Assembly: GCA_900551395.1 (NCBI GenBank)
Contig: URVX01000026.1
Span: forward strand, 1-9,961
DNA length: 9,961 bases
Direction: 5' to 3'
Source of the DNA: an uncultured Subdoligranulum sp.
Lineage (GTDB): Bacteria; Bacillota; Clostridia; Christensenellales; CAG-314
Shown here: positions 1-7,022 of the stretch, piece after piece
Numbering within the stretch: position 1 is the stretch's first letter
How the letters are laid out: every line of letters starts with the position of its first letter
Notes under the pieces: model-generated
Seen by the model: the letters and a program-made list of their open reading frames with translations, nothing else
What the model was told of the DNA's origin: nothing
Database searches by the model: none
Program-made: the position numbers and the translations under genes

Positions 1-180
1 GGTGAAGTAATACACGTCGTCATAAGCAAAGTCCTCAGGCTCGGGAAGATCATCATACGGCGGCGCGACGGGATCGAAATTTCCCGAAGCAAAGGCGAAA
101 GAGGCAGGCAAAAAGACCGCCGCGACGCAAAACGTAAGCACTAGCGCAAAAGCCGCAAAACATACAATTTTCTTTTTCAT
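1..180 (-). CDS. Secreted protein of unknown function, N-terminal part (cassette copy 1, runs off window)
   Basis: Only the first 60 codons lie in the window; the gene continues leftward past base 1. The start is ATG at 180-178, with an AAGGAG ribosome site at 196-191 ten bases upstream. The protein opens with MKKK, a hydrophobic core of about 25 residues and a likely signal peptidase I site after AFA (about residue 31), so it should be exported. No lipobox cysteine is seen. The mature start is rich in Pro, Asp and Glu and ends in AYDDVYYFT. This matches AYDNLYYFS at the same place in the secreted protein at 5720-6967, so the two are paralogs. It follows the lipoprotein gene at 237-2324 after 56 bases and has no promoter of its own that I can see, so it is probably co-transcribed. 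The family is not one I recognise. Confidence 0.8.
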   Translation of the reverse strand, partial: MKKKIVCFAAFALVLTFCVAAVFLPASFAFASGNFDPVAPPYDDLPEPEDFAYDDVYYFT

Positions 181-211
181 GATAAAAACTCTCCTTTTAA
201 ATTTTCTTTTG

Positions 212-235
212 TTTCAAAGCCGACCCGGCTTGAAA
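212..235 (-). promoter_or_regulatory. Intercistronic hairpin, cassette copy 1
   Basis: Arms TTTCA + AGCCG (212-216, 218-222) pair with CGGCT + TGAAA (226-235) around a three-base loop, with a single A bulged at 217. The element begins two bases after the lipoprotein stop codon and is followed on the minus strand by an A-rich stretch and then AAGGAG. It has no T-tract, so it is not a classic terminator. An mRNA-stability or expression-ratio element between the two genes is the likeliest role (inference). The same position in copy 2 carries a hairpin of different sequence but the same shape. Confidence 0.55.
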
Positions 236-236
236 G

Positions 237-2324
237 TCAGTTTAGTTTTTCCCAAATAGGGTACAGACGCTCGACTCCGTTTAAATACGCGCTTTCCCTC
301 TGCTGATCGCTGAGAAACTCAAGCATGTTGTAGGTCTTTTCGCGCCAGACCAGCTTCCAGATAGAATCCACGCCTGCATAAAGCTCAGGAAGGTTTAAAA
401 TAGGTTTGAACTCGAATTCCACTCTATTCGGCGGATATACGACTTCTCCGTTCCGCTCCGTCGCCCAGCCGGCAAACGCATATCCGCTCCGCTCCGGAAT
501 AAATTTGGAAGACGAAGACTTTGAGATTAAATACTCATCTGTGGGCACAGATACGAGGTAAGGCAGGTTGTCTTGGTCGAAGGCAAGCTCGCACCCCCAA
601 AAGACAAAGTTTTTTCCGTTCCACTTGTCGATGCCGTCTAAGCTTTGGTACCAGCCCTCCGGTCTCTCAGCATAAGAGGTATATATGGTAGTTCTTGTGC
701 TGTAAAAAGCCTTCACCCCTATTGAAACCACGTTGTCCGGCACAATCACCGTCATGGGAGAAGGAATTTGGATTGTAAAATTTCCGTTGGAAATTTCCTG
801 CATGTTTCCGAAAGCATTGCTTCCCACACGCTCCACGCTGCCCGGCAAAGCCACGTGGACAAGCTCCATGCAGTTTTGAAAAGCATAATTCCCAATTTCC
901 TTCAAGCCGGACGGAAGCCTCAGCTCCTTCAAGCCCGTGCATGAAAACGCACCCTTTCCGATGACGGTCACGCTCTTTGGGAAAACAATGCTTTCAAGGC
1001 GCGTCTGACCGGAAAAAGCATAGTCTCCTATCCGCTCCACGCAGGAGGGAATTTCGCTTGCAAAGCAGCCCAGCACAAGCGTGTTGTCAGCCCTGCTTAT
1101 CAGACAGTTGCCTTCGGAAAAAAATCTTTCGTTGTCGGAAGAAACCGTTATGGACTCAAGGTTGACACAAACGCCGAAGGCTCCGTCTCCAATGCTTTCA
1201 AGACTGGCGCCGAAGTACACGCTTTCAAGCCCAACGCACTCCAAAAAAGCGTCGCTACCTATACTTTCAAGACTTTGCGGCAATTTAAGCTCAGTCAGGC
1301 GTCCGTTCCGGTAAAACGCAAACGCCCCTATCGAAACCAGACCTTCGGGCAGAGTTACGGACTCAAGATCCATTTCCCTGAAAGCATCTCTTCCTATTCG
1401 CTCGACGTAAGAGGGCACGACGCCCGTGCAGCAGCCAACCGCAAGCATATTGTCCGCAATGCGGATGATGCAGTTGCCGTCCGACTTGTATACCTTGTTG
1501 CCTTCGTCTATCTCTATGCTTGACAGATACGGATTTCCGTAAAACGGGTTTGTCTCCACCGCCTCATTCGGATAGGTCATGGGCTCCAGCGTAGACGGCA
1601 GAGAAACGGATTTGAGCCTCGCGTCTGCAAAAGCATTTTCTCTAATCTTCTTGACGCCGTAAGGCAGCTCCACCCGCTCCAATGCCGTACCGCAAAACGC
1701 GCTGAGGCCTATTTCCTCAAGAAAGCGCGGCCACCTCACGCGGGTGAGCTGACGACACGCATAAAAAGCCTGCGCCCCAACATATTTAACCGTGTCGGGG
1801 AGTATGACGCCCGTGACCGCGGTATGCCAGAAGTTATTCCTGTACCCGTTGGAAAGCATTATTTCGACTATCGGCTTGCCCTGATAGTAGTCGGGTATGA
1901 TGAGCTTGCCCTTGATTTTGGACGGGTCGACACATCCGACCGCCCAACCCGAGCCGTCCTTTGTTTCCCCCAACGTCAACCAGGCGGGCATTTCCTGAGT
2001 CACGGTCAGTTCCTCCGACCAGTCCGAACTTATGACGCCTTGTGCCGAGCTGTTTGCAGCCACTTTTATTTCGTAAGTCGTGTAGCGGCTCAGAATTTCA
2101 AACATGTCAAGACTGTTGGTCGCTGTGCCGTATTCCTCCTCGTCCACTACCACGGTATAGCTCTCCGCTCCTTCAACCGCGTTCCACCTCAGCACGTCGT
2201 CTCCGCCCAATTCAACCCCGGTTGGCACGGCAAGCTCATTAGTCTTAGGCTCGCAGGCTACGAGCAGCGCGCAGGCTCCCGCCAGAATTGCTATCGCTAT
2301 CGCTATGTACAAAGCTTTTTTCAT
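237..2324 (-). CDS. BspA-type leucine-rich-repeat surface lipoprotein with FN3 domain (copy 1)
   Basis: A 695-residue lipoprotein expected to be anchored to the outer face of the membrane. It has a signal peptide with lipobox LVAC, so Cys24 would be lipidated. Residues about 34-110 form a fibronectin type III-like domain (VLRWNAVEGAESYTV, then YEIKVAA and SDWSEELTV). From about 130 to 570 there are BspA-type LRRs (LRR_5 pattern: AF..C..L..v.LP..v..IG), broken twice by insert units with GNCxIxRxDNxLxxGC. From about 600 to 695 lies a Listeria/Bacteroides-type repeat (SGYAFAGWAT near residue 613, closing with LYPIW). Such proteins typically bind host or cell-surface ligands; the ligand here is unknown. 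The start is ATG preceded by GGAGGAG at 2337-2331. It is upstream of, and probably co-transcribed with, the secreted protein at 1-180. It is similar over its full length to the protein at 7023-9128. Confidence 0.92.
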   Translation of the reverse strand: MKKALYIAIAIAILAGACALLVACEPKTNELAVPTGVELGGDDVLRWNAVEGAESYTVVVDEEEYGTATNSLDMFEILSRYTTYEIKVAANSSAQGVISSDWSEELTVTQEMPAWLTLGETKDGSGWAVGCVDPSKIKGKLIIPDYYQGKPIVEIMLSNGYRNNFWHTAVTGVILPDTVKYVGAQAFYACRQLTRVRWPRFLEEIGLSAFCGTALERVELPYGVKKIRENAFADARLKSVSLPSTLEPMTYPNEAVETNPFYGNPYLSSIEIDEGNKVYKSDGNCIIRIADNMLAVGCCTGVVPSYVERIGRDAFREMDLESVTLPEGLVSIGAFAFYRNGRLTELKLPQSLESIGSDAFLECVGLESVYFGASLESIGDGAFGVCVNLESITVSSDNERFFSEGNCLISRADNTLVLGCFASEIPSCVERIGDYAFSGQTRLESIVFPKSVTVIGKGAFSCTGLKELRLPSGLKEIGNYAFQNCMELVHVALPGSVERVGSNAFGNMQEISNGNFTIQIPSPMTVIVPDNVVSIGVKAFYSTRTTIYTSYAERPEGWYQSLDGIDKWNGKNFVFWGCELAFDQDNLPYLVSVPTDEYLISKSSSSKFIPERSGYAFAGWATERNGEVVYPPNRVEFEFKPILNLPELYAGVDSIWKLVWREKTYNMLEFLSDQQRESAYLNGVERLYPIWEKLN

Positions 2325-2386
2325 TTTTCTCTCCTCCGTTATGTTTTTTATTTTCAGCCGCGCTAAAAGCCGGCGCGTTTACTTTT

Positions 2387-2430
2387 TCCGGACGCTAAAA
2401 AAGCGCATGCAAAAGCCTGCGCCGTCCGGA
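2387..2430 (-). terminator. Terminator-like hairpin in the copy 1 leader (attenuator candidate)
   Basis: On the minus strand the inner arms GCGCAGGC (2422-2415) and GCATGCGC (2410-2403) pair with one mismatch around a UUUU loop and are followed by six U (2402-2397), as in an intrinsic terminator. An outer pair of perfect 8-base arms, TCCGGACG (2430-2423) and CGTCCGGA (2394-2387), encloses the U-tract. A competing pair, GGATTG (2472-2467) with CAATCC (2433-2428), overlaps the outer arm. The element lies between the promoter and the lipoprotein start, so it would act on that gene's own transcript. The alternative pairings suggest attenuation, but the trigger is unknown. Confidence 0.6.
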
Positions 2431-2466
2431 TTGTTTTAAAATTTTTTGATTTTTGCCAGGCAACAT
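2395..2466 (-). CDS. Possible leader ORF (23 codons) in the copy 1 leader
   Basis: A short ORF in the untranslated leader of the lipoprotein gene. It starts at ATG 2466-2464, a few bases after GTGGGATTG, and encodes a basic peptide starting MLPGKNQ and ending LLHALF. It reads through the hairpin at 2403-2422 and stops at the end of its T-tract. A leader ORF also covers the matching hairpin in copy 2, but the two peptides are not alike and the ribosome site here is weak and too close to the ATG. It could be chance. Confidence 0.25.
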   Translation of the reverse strand: MLPGKNQKILKQSGRRRLLHALF

Positions 2467-2485
2467 CAATCCCACTCTTATATAT

Positions 2486-2514
2486 ATTTTATCAAAAATT
2501 TTTTATATTGTCAA
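2486..2514 (-). promoter_or_regulatory. Promoter of cassette copy 1
   Basis: The -35 box is TTGACA (2514-2509, perfect), then a 17-base spacer, then -10 TAAAAT (2491-2486, five of six). Transcription would start near 2479 and give a leader of about 155 bases. The box sequences and the end of the spacer (TTTGA) match the promoter at 9366-9394, which supports a shared ancestry of the two upstream regions. Confidence 0.82.
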
Positions 2515-2740
2515 ATTTACTTATTGTCTTAATTTGAAAATCTTCACAATTTTCAACTTTTCTATTTAAATACGGACAATCAAGTCTCCGGTCTTAACCT
2601 TTTTTCGTTTAGCCTCTATCAAACAAAATGTTTGCTCCCCCTATCCTCTATTTCGGCGGACCTTTCCACAACGGACTGCACGCGGATTTGCCGCGAGATT
2701 TCAATTTCTTTTGTTTTATGCGGTTTGCCGCTCAAAGAAG

Positions 2741-2769
2741 TTGCTTATATATTAAAAATTTGATACAAT
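2741..2769 (+). promoter_or_regulatory. Promoter of the acyltransferase-permease operon
   Basis: A weak -35 box TTGCTT (2741-2746) is followed by a 17-base spacer and a good -10 box TACAAT (2764-2769). Transcription would start near 2776, about 35 bases before the chosen ATG at 2811. That start site rules out the longer upstream reading of the gene. Confidence 0.65.
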
Positions 2770-2810
2770 ATTTGTTAATATGCGCGTATTTTGCGCAACA
2801 AGGATTTTTT

Positions 2811-3935
2811 ATGATTGTAAAAGCCGTAAATGACAAAAAAGGCATAAAAAGCTTCGTCGCGTTTGCCGACACGATTTACAAGGACGACGACAAATACGTG
2901 CCTTTCATGAAAAAAGATTTGACTAAAACTCTGACCGGTTTGGTGCTTAAGGAAAAAACCTACACGGCGCTTATGGTGTTCGGCACGGACGGCGCCCCCA
3001 AGGGACGGGTGCTTTTTACCGTAGACGTAAACAAGCAGCTGCCCGACAAAGCGCGCTGCGGCTATTTTTCCCTTTTCGAATGCGTAAACGAGCAGGAAGC
3101 GGCAAACGCTCTGCTATCCGAAATGAACCGTAGACTCGCCGCCGACGGCATAAATTACGTCGAAGGCACCTATTGGCCGTTTGACCGAGACAACCGCAGA
3201 GGAATACTCGTCAAGGGCTTCGACAGCGCGCCCGTAATATTCACCTCCTACAATCCCGATTATTACGCAGAGCTGCTCGAAAACTTCGGTTTTCAAAAGC
3301 ATTTCGATACCATAACCTTCAAAATGACGCCCAACGAAAATCAGATAGAACGTCACAGACGCGTTGCCCGTTATGCGGAAAGCAAATACGACTACCGCGT
3401 GGACAAAATGGATCCGAAAAACATCGACAAAGACATAAAAGACGTTCAGCAAATCATGGCGGAAGCCGCGACGGACATCATTTATCAGGATGCTCCCTCC
3501 GTCGAAGAAATCAGACATATAGTAAAGCAATGGAAAAGCTTTCTCGACCCGGATTTTATCTTGATTGCGAGAACGGGCACGGGCAGACCCGTAGGCGTGG
3601 TTATGGCAATCCCCGATTATTTTCAGGTTTTCAAGGCGATGAAAGGGAAAACAGACCTTGCCGCTATGTTTAAATATTTAAAATACCGTAAAAAAATAGA
3701 CGCCGTGCGTGCCATGCTTCAATTTGTGGTTCCCGACTTTCAAGGAAAAGGCGTAAACGTATCTCTGTACACCGAGCTTCTGGATTCCGCAAGACGCAAG
3801 AACATAAAATTGATAGAAGCCGGCACAATGATGGAAAACAACTCGCACCCCATAGAGACATTGAAGGCAGCCGGAGGAGAGCTCAGCAAAATTTACAGAA
3901 TTTACTTTATGGTTACGGGGGGGGGGTGCTTATGA
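2811..3935 (+). CDS. YghO-like GNAT-family acyltransferase
   Basis: A 374-residue cytoplasmic protein of the GNAT N-acyltransferase superfamily, resembling the widespread ~370-380-residue family that includes E. coli YghO. The substrate is unknown. The N-terminal half has the family block GYFSLFEC (residues 84-91), then a GILVKGFDSAPVI block (131-143) and YNPDYYAELLENFGF (147-161). The C-terminal half holds the acetyl-CoA-loop-like motif VVPDFQGKGVNVSLY (306-320), then MMENN (340-344), AAGG (353-356) and YRIY (362-365), in the family order. The start is ATG 2811, with AAGGA at 2800-2804 and a promoter just upstream. The extension back to 2628 lacks family similarity and crosses the promoter. 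The last codons (TGGGCL) are encoded by a run of ten G, and the stop overlaps the next gene as ATGA, so the two are translationally coupled. This C-terminus is not typical of the family and depends on the exact G count. Confidence 0.85.
   Translation: MIVKAVNDKKGIKSFVAFADTIYKDDDKYVPFMKKDLTKTLTGLVLKEKTYTALMVFGTDGAPKGRVLFTVDVNKQLPDKARCGYFSLFECVNEQEAANALLSEMNRRLAADGINYVEGTYWPFDRDNRRGILVKGFDSAPVIFTSYNPDYYAELLENFGFQKHFDTITFKMTPNENQIERHRRVARYAESKYDYRVDKMDPKNIDKDIKDVQQIMAEAATDIIYQDAPSVEEIRHIVKQWKSFLDPDFILIARTGTGRPVGVVMAIPDYFQVFKAMKGKTDLAAMFKYLKYRKKIDAVRAMLQFVVPDFQGKGVNVSLYTELLDSARRKNIKLIEAGTMMENNSHPIETLKAAGGELSKIYRIYFMVTGGGCL
3917..3926 (+). repeat. Poly-G tract (G10) at the gene junction
   Basis: Ten consecutive G residues near the 3' end of the acyltransferase gene, five bases before the ATG of the permease gene. 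The tract codes for part of the acyltransferase C-terminus. It is also the only candidate ribosome site for the permease, since GGGGG can pair with the anti-Shine-Dalgarno using one G-U wobble. With eleven G the two frames join into one long ORF. With nine G the acyltransferase ends in GGGAYDG. The count could also be a sequencing or assembly error. Confidence 0.85.
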
Positions 3936-5206
3936 CGGTTGATTTGTTTTTGCTTGCCGGCGACGCAGCAAAGCCCAATCTTATTCTCACAATCGTTGCC
4001 CTCGCCGCCGTTTTCGGGCTGCCTTGTCTGATGATTCTTTTGACGCGCAAGATAAAATTTTTCAAAATAGTTGGCGCGGTCGCACTGTGCTATGTGCTCG
4101 GCTTCGCGTTTTCGCTTTCAGGTCTCAACTATGACAAGGGGCTGGTCGAAACCGTAGCCTCCGTTCTGGTGTGCATAGCAATCCCCCTCGTGCTTTTCGG
4201 GTTTGAAATGAAATCCCTAAAAAGGCTCGCCAAAAAGACTGCTCTTTCCTTCGGGCTGGTTTGCGTCAGCGCCGTTATTGTTGCGACGACGGCGTTTCTG
4301 ATAACAAAAAGCTTTCTTCCCGACGCGGCGGAGCTCACGGCAATGAGCATCGGACTTTACATCGGCGGCACGCCCAACTTGCTTGCAATCGGCAGCGCGC
4401 TGCTCGGTTCGGGACATGAAGCGATTGTGCTCGCAAACACGGCGGACCTTTTTGTCGGCGGGCTTTATTTCCTTTTTCTGCTGACTGCGGCAAAACCCGT
4501 TTATTCATTCGTGCTGGACGGGAAAAAACGCAAAAACCAGAAATCCGAAGCCGGAAACGCCGCGGAAGAAGCGGATTTCCCGAAAGAAAACACCGCATCT
4601 GAGGAAAGCTCTCAGGAAGACAAGCAGCTGCTTTCCGTAACAAACGAATATGATTTTTCGGTTGTGGAACGCAGCAAAAAAAGCGTGTGGAGACTCGTCG
4701 GCGTCATCGGTCTGGCAATAGCTTGTTTCGGCGCGGGCGTGGGACTGGAGCTTATCATAAACGGAAATTTATCGGGCAGCCTGTTTATTTTAATAACCGT
4801 ATCGATTCTCGGAATAGCCTTTTCCTTTGTCAGACCCGTCAGGGAAACCAAAGGCTCCTATCAGGTAGGTCAGTATCTCATTCTCAGCTTTTCGATCGCG
4901 CTGAGCATGAGCATGGATATGAGCAAGCTGGTAAGCGCCCTGCTCCCGACAATGCTTTTGTTCGCCTGTCTGCAAATAAGCGGCATACTTCTTCACCTCG
5001 TGTTGTGCAAAATCTTCAGGATAGATTCCGACACCGCGCTCATAACAAGCACGGCGGGCGTTTACGGTCCTCCGTTCATAACTCCCGTAGCAAACGCCGC
5101 AAAACGAAACGATTTGATAGCGCCGGGCATAATCTGCGCAACCTTCGGACTTGCGATCGGCAATTTTATCGGCATCGGCGTGGGACAGCTGTTTTTGCTG
5201 ATGTAA
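3932..5206 (+). CDS. DUF819-family (YjcL-like) integral membrane protein, putative permease
   Basis: A 424-residue, strongly hydrophobic protein with about ten or eleven predicted membrane segments, matching the DUF819 family (B. subtilis YjcL is a member). The transported substrate is not known. Family hallmarks are GLYIGGTPNLLAIGSAL (residues 141-157), an ANTADL block (168-173), FSIALSMSMDMSKL (320-333) and, near the end, TAGVYGPPFITPVANAAKRN (374-393) followed by PGIICATFGLAIGNFIG. A charged loop of about 55 residues (about 196-252, rich in K, E, S) splits the protein into two halves. ATG 3932 is preferred over GTG 3926, because the G-run then sits five bases upstream as a ribosome site and the start overlaps the previous stop as ATGA. 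It is the last gene of the operon; a terminator follows after about 20 bases. Confidence 0.88.
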   Translation: MTVDLFLLAGDAAKPNLILTIVALAAVFGLPCLMILLTRKIKFFKIVGAVALCYVLGFAFSLSGLNYDKGLVETVASVLVCIAIPLVLFGFEMKSLKRLAKKTALSFGLVCVSAVIVATTAFLITKSFLPDAAELTAMSIGLYIGGTPNLLAIGSALLGSGHEAIVLANTADLFVGGLYFLFLLTAAKPVYSFVLDGKKRKNQKSEAGNAAEEADFPKENTASEESSQEDKQLLSVTNEYDFSVVERSKKSVWRLVGVIGLAIACFGAGVGLELIINGNLSGSLFILITVSILGIAFSFVRPVRETKGSYQVGQYLILSFSIALSMSMDMSKLVSALLPTMLLFACLQISGILLHLVLCKIFRIDSDTALITSTAGVYGPPFITPVANAAKRNDLIAPGIICATFGLAIGNFIGIGVGQLFLLM

Positions 5207-5227
5207 ATTTTCGGACGATATACTTCT

Positions 5228-5260
5228 GCCCGCGCACGAGGCGCGGGCGGTTTTCTTTTT
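5228..5260 (+). terminator. Intrinsic terminator of the acyltransferase-permease operon
   Basis: A perfect 8-base GC stem, GCCCGCGC (5228-5235) and GCGCGGGC (5241-5248), with loop ACGAG, followed by GG and TTTTCTTTTT. It lies 21 bases after the permease stop codon. On the opposite strand the stem is not followed by a T-tract, so it acts in one direction. Confidence 0.92.
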
Positions 5261-5302
5261 GTATTTTTCAGCCTCTTGTATTTTCCGGTCTCAAGGCGTG
5301 AA

Positions 5303-5651
5303 TTAAGTTTGTTTTTGCCATACGGCATACAGCCGCGTAACGCCCTGCTCTGCAAGACGGGAAACGTCGCCGTCGGGATAATCTCCGTCACAATCAAAGG
5401 TATTAAATCCACGCCCCCTAAATACATTTGCGCAGAAAAGCTCGCATATCTATAAAAATAGCTCTGTCGGGGATAGCGCCGTACAGCAAATCCACACAGT
5501 TTTTTTGATTACAAACCTTTCTATCCTTTGAAAGCCGTCGGGCAGCTTAAGCCTGTTAGCCGCAAACGGGGAAACGCGTATTTTTATATGAATAAAGCGC
5601 GGAGGGCAATTCTATGTCCGTCAGTCCGGTCTTTCCGCAAAACGCGTAAGC
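5303..5651 (-). pseudogene. Decayed third copy of the BspA-type LRR lipoprotein gene
   Basis: No intact ORF exists here, but the minus strand keeps pieces of the lipoprotein in the correct order, in shifting frames. AYAFCGKTGLTDIELPSAL runs from 5651, YAFPRL from 5580, RLKLPDGFQRI from 5554, and NCVDLLYGAIPDRAIFIDMRAF (with the spacing of an LRR unit) from 5501. From about 5422 comes the C-terminal repeat with DYPDGDVSRLAEQGVTRLYAVW and a stop at 5305. At least four frameshifts separate them. The pieces match the C-terminal third of the proteins at 237-2324 and 7023-9128, and look closer to the latter (GRTGLKDI, RLYAVWKK). After its stop, GAAAATACAAGAG resembles the intercistronic spacer of copy 2. 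The 5' two-thirds of the gene are missing. Its upstream edge meets the 3' end of the secreted-protein gene near 5720. Confidence 0.8.
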
Positions 5652-5719
5652 CCGCATATGCCCCGACTGTATCTCGCTTGGCTGAACGCATGAAACGGCT
5701 CCGCGCAAAGAATTACGTT

Positions 5720-6967
5720 TCAATGCGGAGCAACGGGACGAAACCTCATAAAACAATTGAGCCAGCCGCCCTCTCCCGGATAAATGGGCTTGTGCGTGAC
5801 GACGCACCTGCCGTCCCAATTGTCGTAGATACTCAAATCAACGTCATCGGCAAAATCAGCAATAATACCGGGCAGAATATTCGTCTCGAAATAAGCCGTG
5901 CCGTAAGCCGCAAAAAAGTCCTGAGCCGACGAGCAATCCAAGGCATATTTGAAGTCGTTGTAAAAATAAACGGGGAATCCGGGCTGCTCACGCTGTCTGA
6001 ATTCCATCAACGGATAAAGCCACTCGTCCAGATAATCGACACCTCTCCAAGACGTGCCGATTGCAAGCATCTTATCGTTATCCGTTGCCGCGCGGAAAGA
6101 ATCCGTTTGTTCGATGGAAATATATTCGCATGTAAGCACGTTGAAATAATTACTGCCGCCGATGTGGCAGAATATTTTTATTCCGTTGTCTATAGTCGTC
6201 TGCAAAAAATTCATCCGCGCGCCTTCGTATTGAAAATAATAAAAAAAGTAACTCAAAATATGATAATCAAAAGTATCGTAGGCATAAAAATCGTTGGCTA
6301 AAGCCCTGCCATACCAATCGTTTACATAATTCGGAAAGCCGTAACTCAGAATTTCATTCCACAAAAAACTGCCGTCAAGCAGAAACGTAGTATTTCTCAC
6401 AGCATCGTCATACTCGTGCAAATAAAATACTGTATCCATGAACACGCTGAATATATCCAGGTTTATATGTATGTCCACATATTCCAGAAATTTGTTGTCG
6501 TCCGTTGACCAATAGTTGGACTGCGTCATATCCAGCATCTTGACTTCCTCAACGCCGTTGATAAGCATGATTTTGCAATCGTCGTTTTTCAGCTCGCTGC
6601 ATATACAAAAAAGCAAACCGTAATAATCGCGCGACATGCTTCTCAGCTCTATGATGACCAGCGAGCCTTGCTCCACATCGCCGAACACGCCTGTGCTGTA
6701 CATATATTCCAGGCTGTCCGTTCCCTCCCGCTGTATCTGTTCAAAGTGAATATTTCCCGCGTTCTGCAAGCCGAGCAAAACGCCGTTGTAAAATTGACTC
6801 GCATTGTGAAAATCGCTGAAATAATACAGATTGTCATACGCCGCAGTCGGCGTATCTTCGGAAGTGCGAGCTTCCTGCGCAAGCGCGACGGGCGCCAGGC
6901 AAAAAAACGCCAGACAAAAAACAAGCGCCCAAGCCGCAATTCCCGTTTTCTCAAAACTTTTTCTCAT
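5720..6967 (-). CDS. Secreted protein of unknown function (cassette copy 2)
   Basis: A 415-residue exported protein. The N-terminus is MRKSFEK plus a hydrophobic core ending in ALA before QEA, a signal peptidase I site near residue 30. There is no lipobox and no second membrane segment, so it should be released or wall-associated. The mature part is acidic and very rich in Tyr and Phe (YYFSDF, FFYYFQY, YFYNDF), with scattered cysteines. I recognise no domain and no catalytic motif. The start is supported by AAAGGAG at 6982-6976, eight bases upstream. It sits 55 bases after the lipoprotein at 7023-9128 with no separate promoter seen, so the two are probably co-transcribed and may act together at the surface. 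A paralog begins at 180 on the same strand after the other lipoprotein. Its 3' end abuts a degraded LRR gene, so the last residues could be a junction artefact. No terminator is seen directly after it. Confidence 0.85.
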   Translation of the reverse strand: MRKSFEKTGIAAWALVFCLAFFCLAPVALAQEARTSEDTPTAAYDNLYYFSDFHNASQFYNGVLLGLQNAGNIHFEQIQREGTDSLEYMYSTGVFGDVEQGSLVIIELRSMSRDYYGLLFCICSELKNDDCKIMLINGVEEVKMLDMTQSNYWSTDDNKFLEYVDIHINLDIFSVFMDTVFYLHEYDDAVRNTTFLLDGSFLWNEILSYGFPNYVNDWYGRALANDFYAYDTFDYHILSYFFYYFQYEGARMNFLQTTIDNGIKIFCHIGGSNYFNVLTCEYISIEQTDSFRAATDNDKMLAIGTSWRGVDYLDEWLYPLMEFRQREQPGFPVYFYNDFKYALDCSSAQDFFAAYGTAYFETNILPGIIADFADDVDLSIYDNWDGRCVVTHKPIYPGEGGWLNCFMRFRPVAPH

Positions 6968-6999
6968 AATAAATTCTCCTTTAAATTTCTCTTTGTATT

Positions 7000-7021
7000 T
7001 TCATCCCGTGAAGGGCATGAA
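7000..7021 (-). promoter_or_regulatory. Intercistronic hairpin, cassette copy 2
   Basis: TTCAT + CCC (7000-7007) pairs with GGG + ATGAA (7013-7015, 7017-7021) around loop GTGAA, with a single bulged base at 7016. It starts one base after the lipoprotein stop codon, as in copy 1, and is followed by a similar A-rich spacer and ribosome site. The stem bases differ from copy 1 while pairing is kept, which is what a selected RNA structure would show. Confidence 0.55.
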
Positions 7022-7022
7022 T

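Larger units (their letters stand above)
2325..2810. other. Divergent intergenic region between cassette copy 1 and the acyltransferase operon
   Basis: This 486-base, AT-rich stretch holds the leader and promoter of the minus-strand lipoprotein gene (left half) and the promoter of the plus-strand acyltransferase operon (right end). Between the two promoters (about 2515-2740) I see no gene, repeat or clear operator. An open frame runs from 2628 into the acyltransferase gene, but it crosses the promoter and shows no family similarity before Met at 2811. Confidence 0.7.

Noticed and set aside
1824..2366. 180-codon plus-strand ORF
   Set aside because: It is antisense to the lipoprotein N-terminus, has low-complexity odd composition, no ribosome site and no family features; the minus-strand protein is clearly real.
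2628..2810. N-terminal extension of the acyltransferase
   Set aside because: It crosses the predicted promoter and has no family similarity; Met at 2811 has a ribosome site and fits the family length.
4687..5301. 204-codon plus-strand ORF
   Set aside because: It is a shifted frame within the DUF819 gene and runs through the terminator; the product is Arg-rich and unlike any family.
5528..6301. 257-codon plus-strand ORF
   Set aside because: It spans both the LRR remnant and the antisense of the secreted-protein gene, has no ribosome site and a basic, featureless product.
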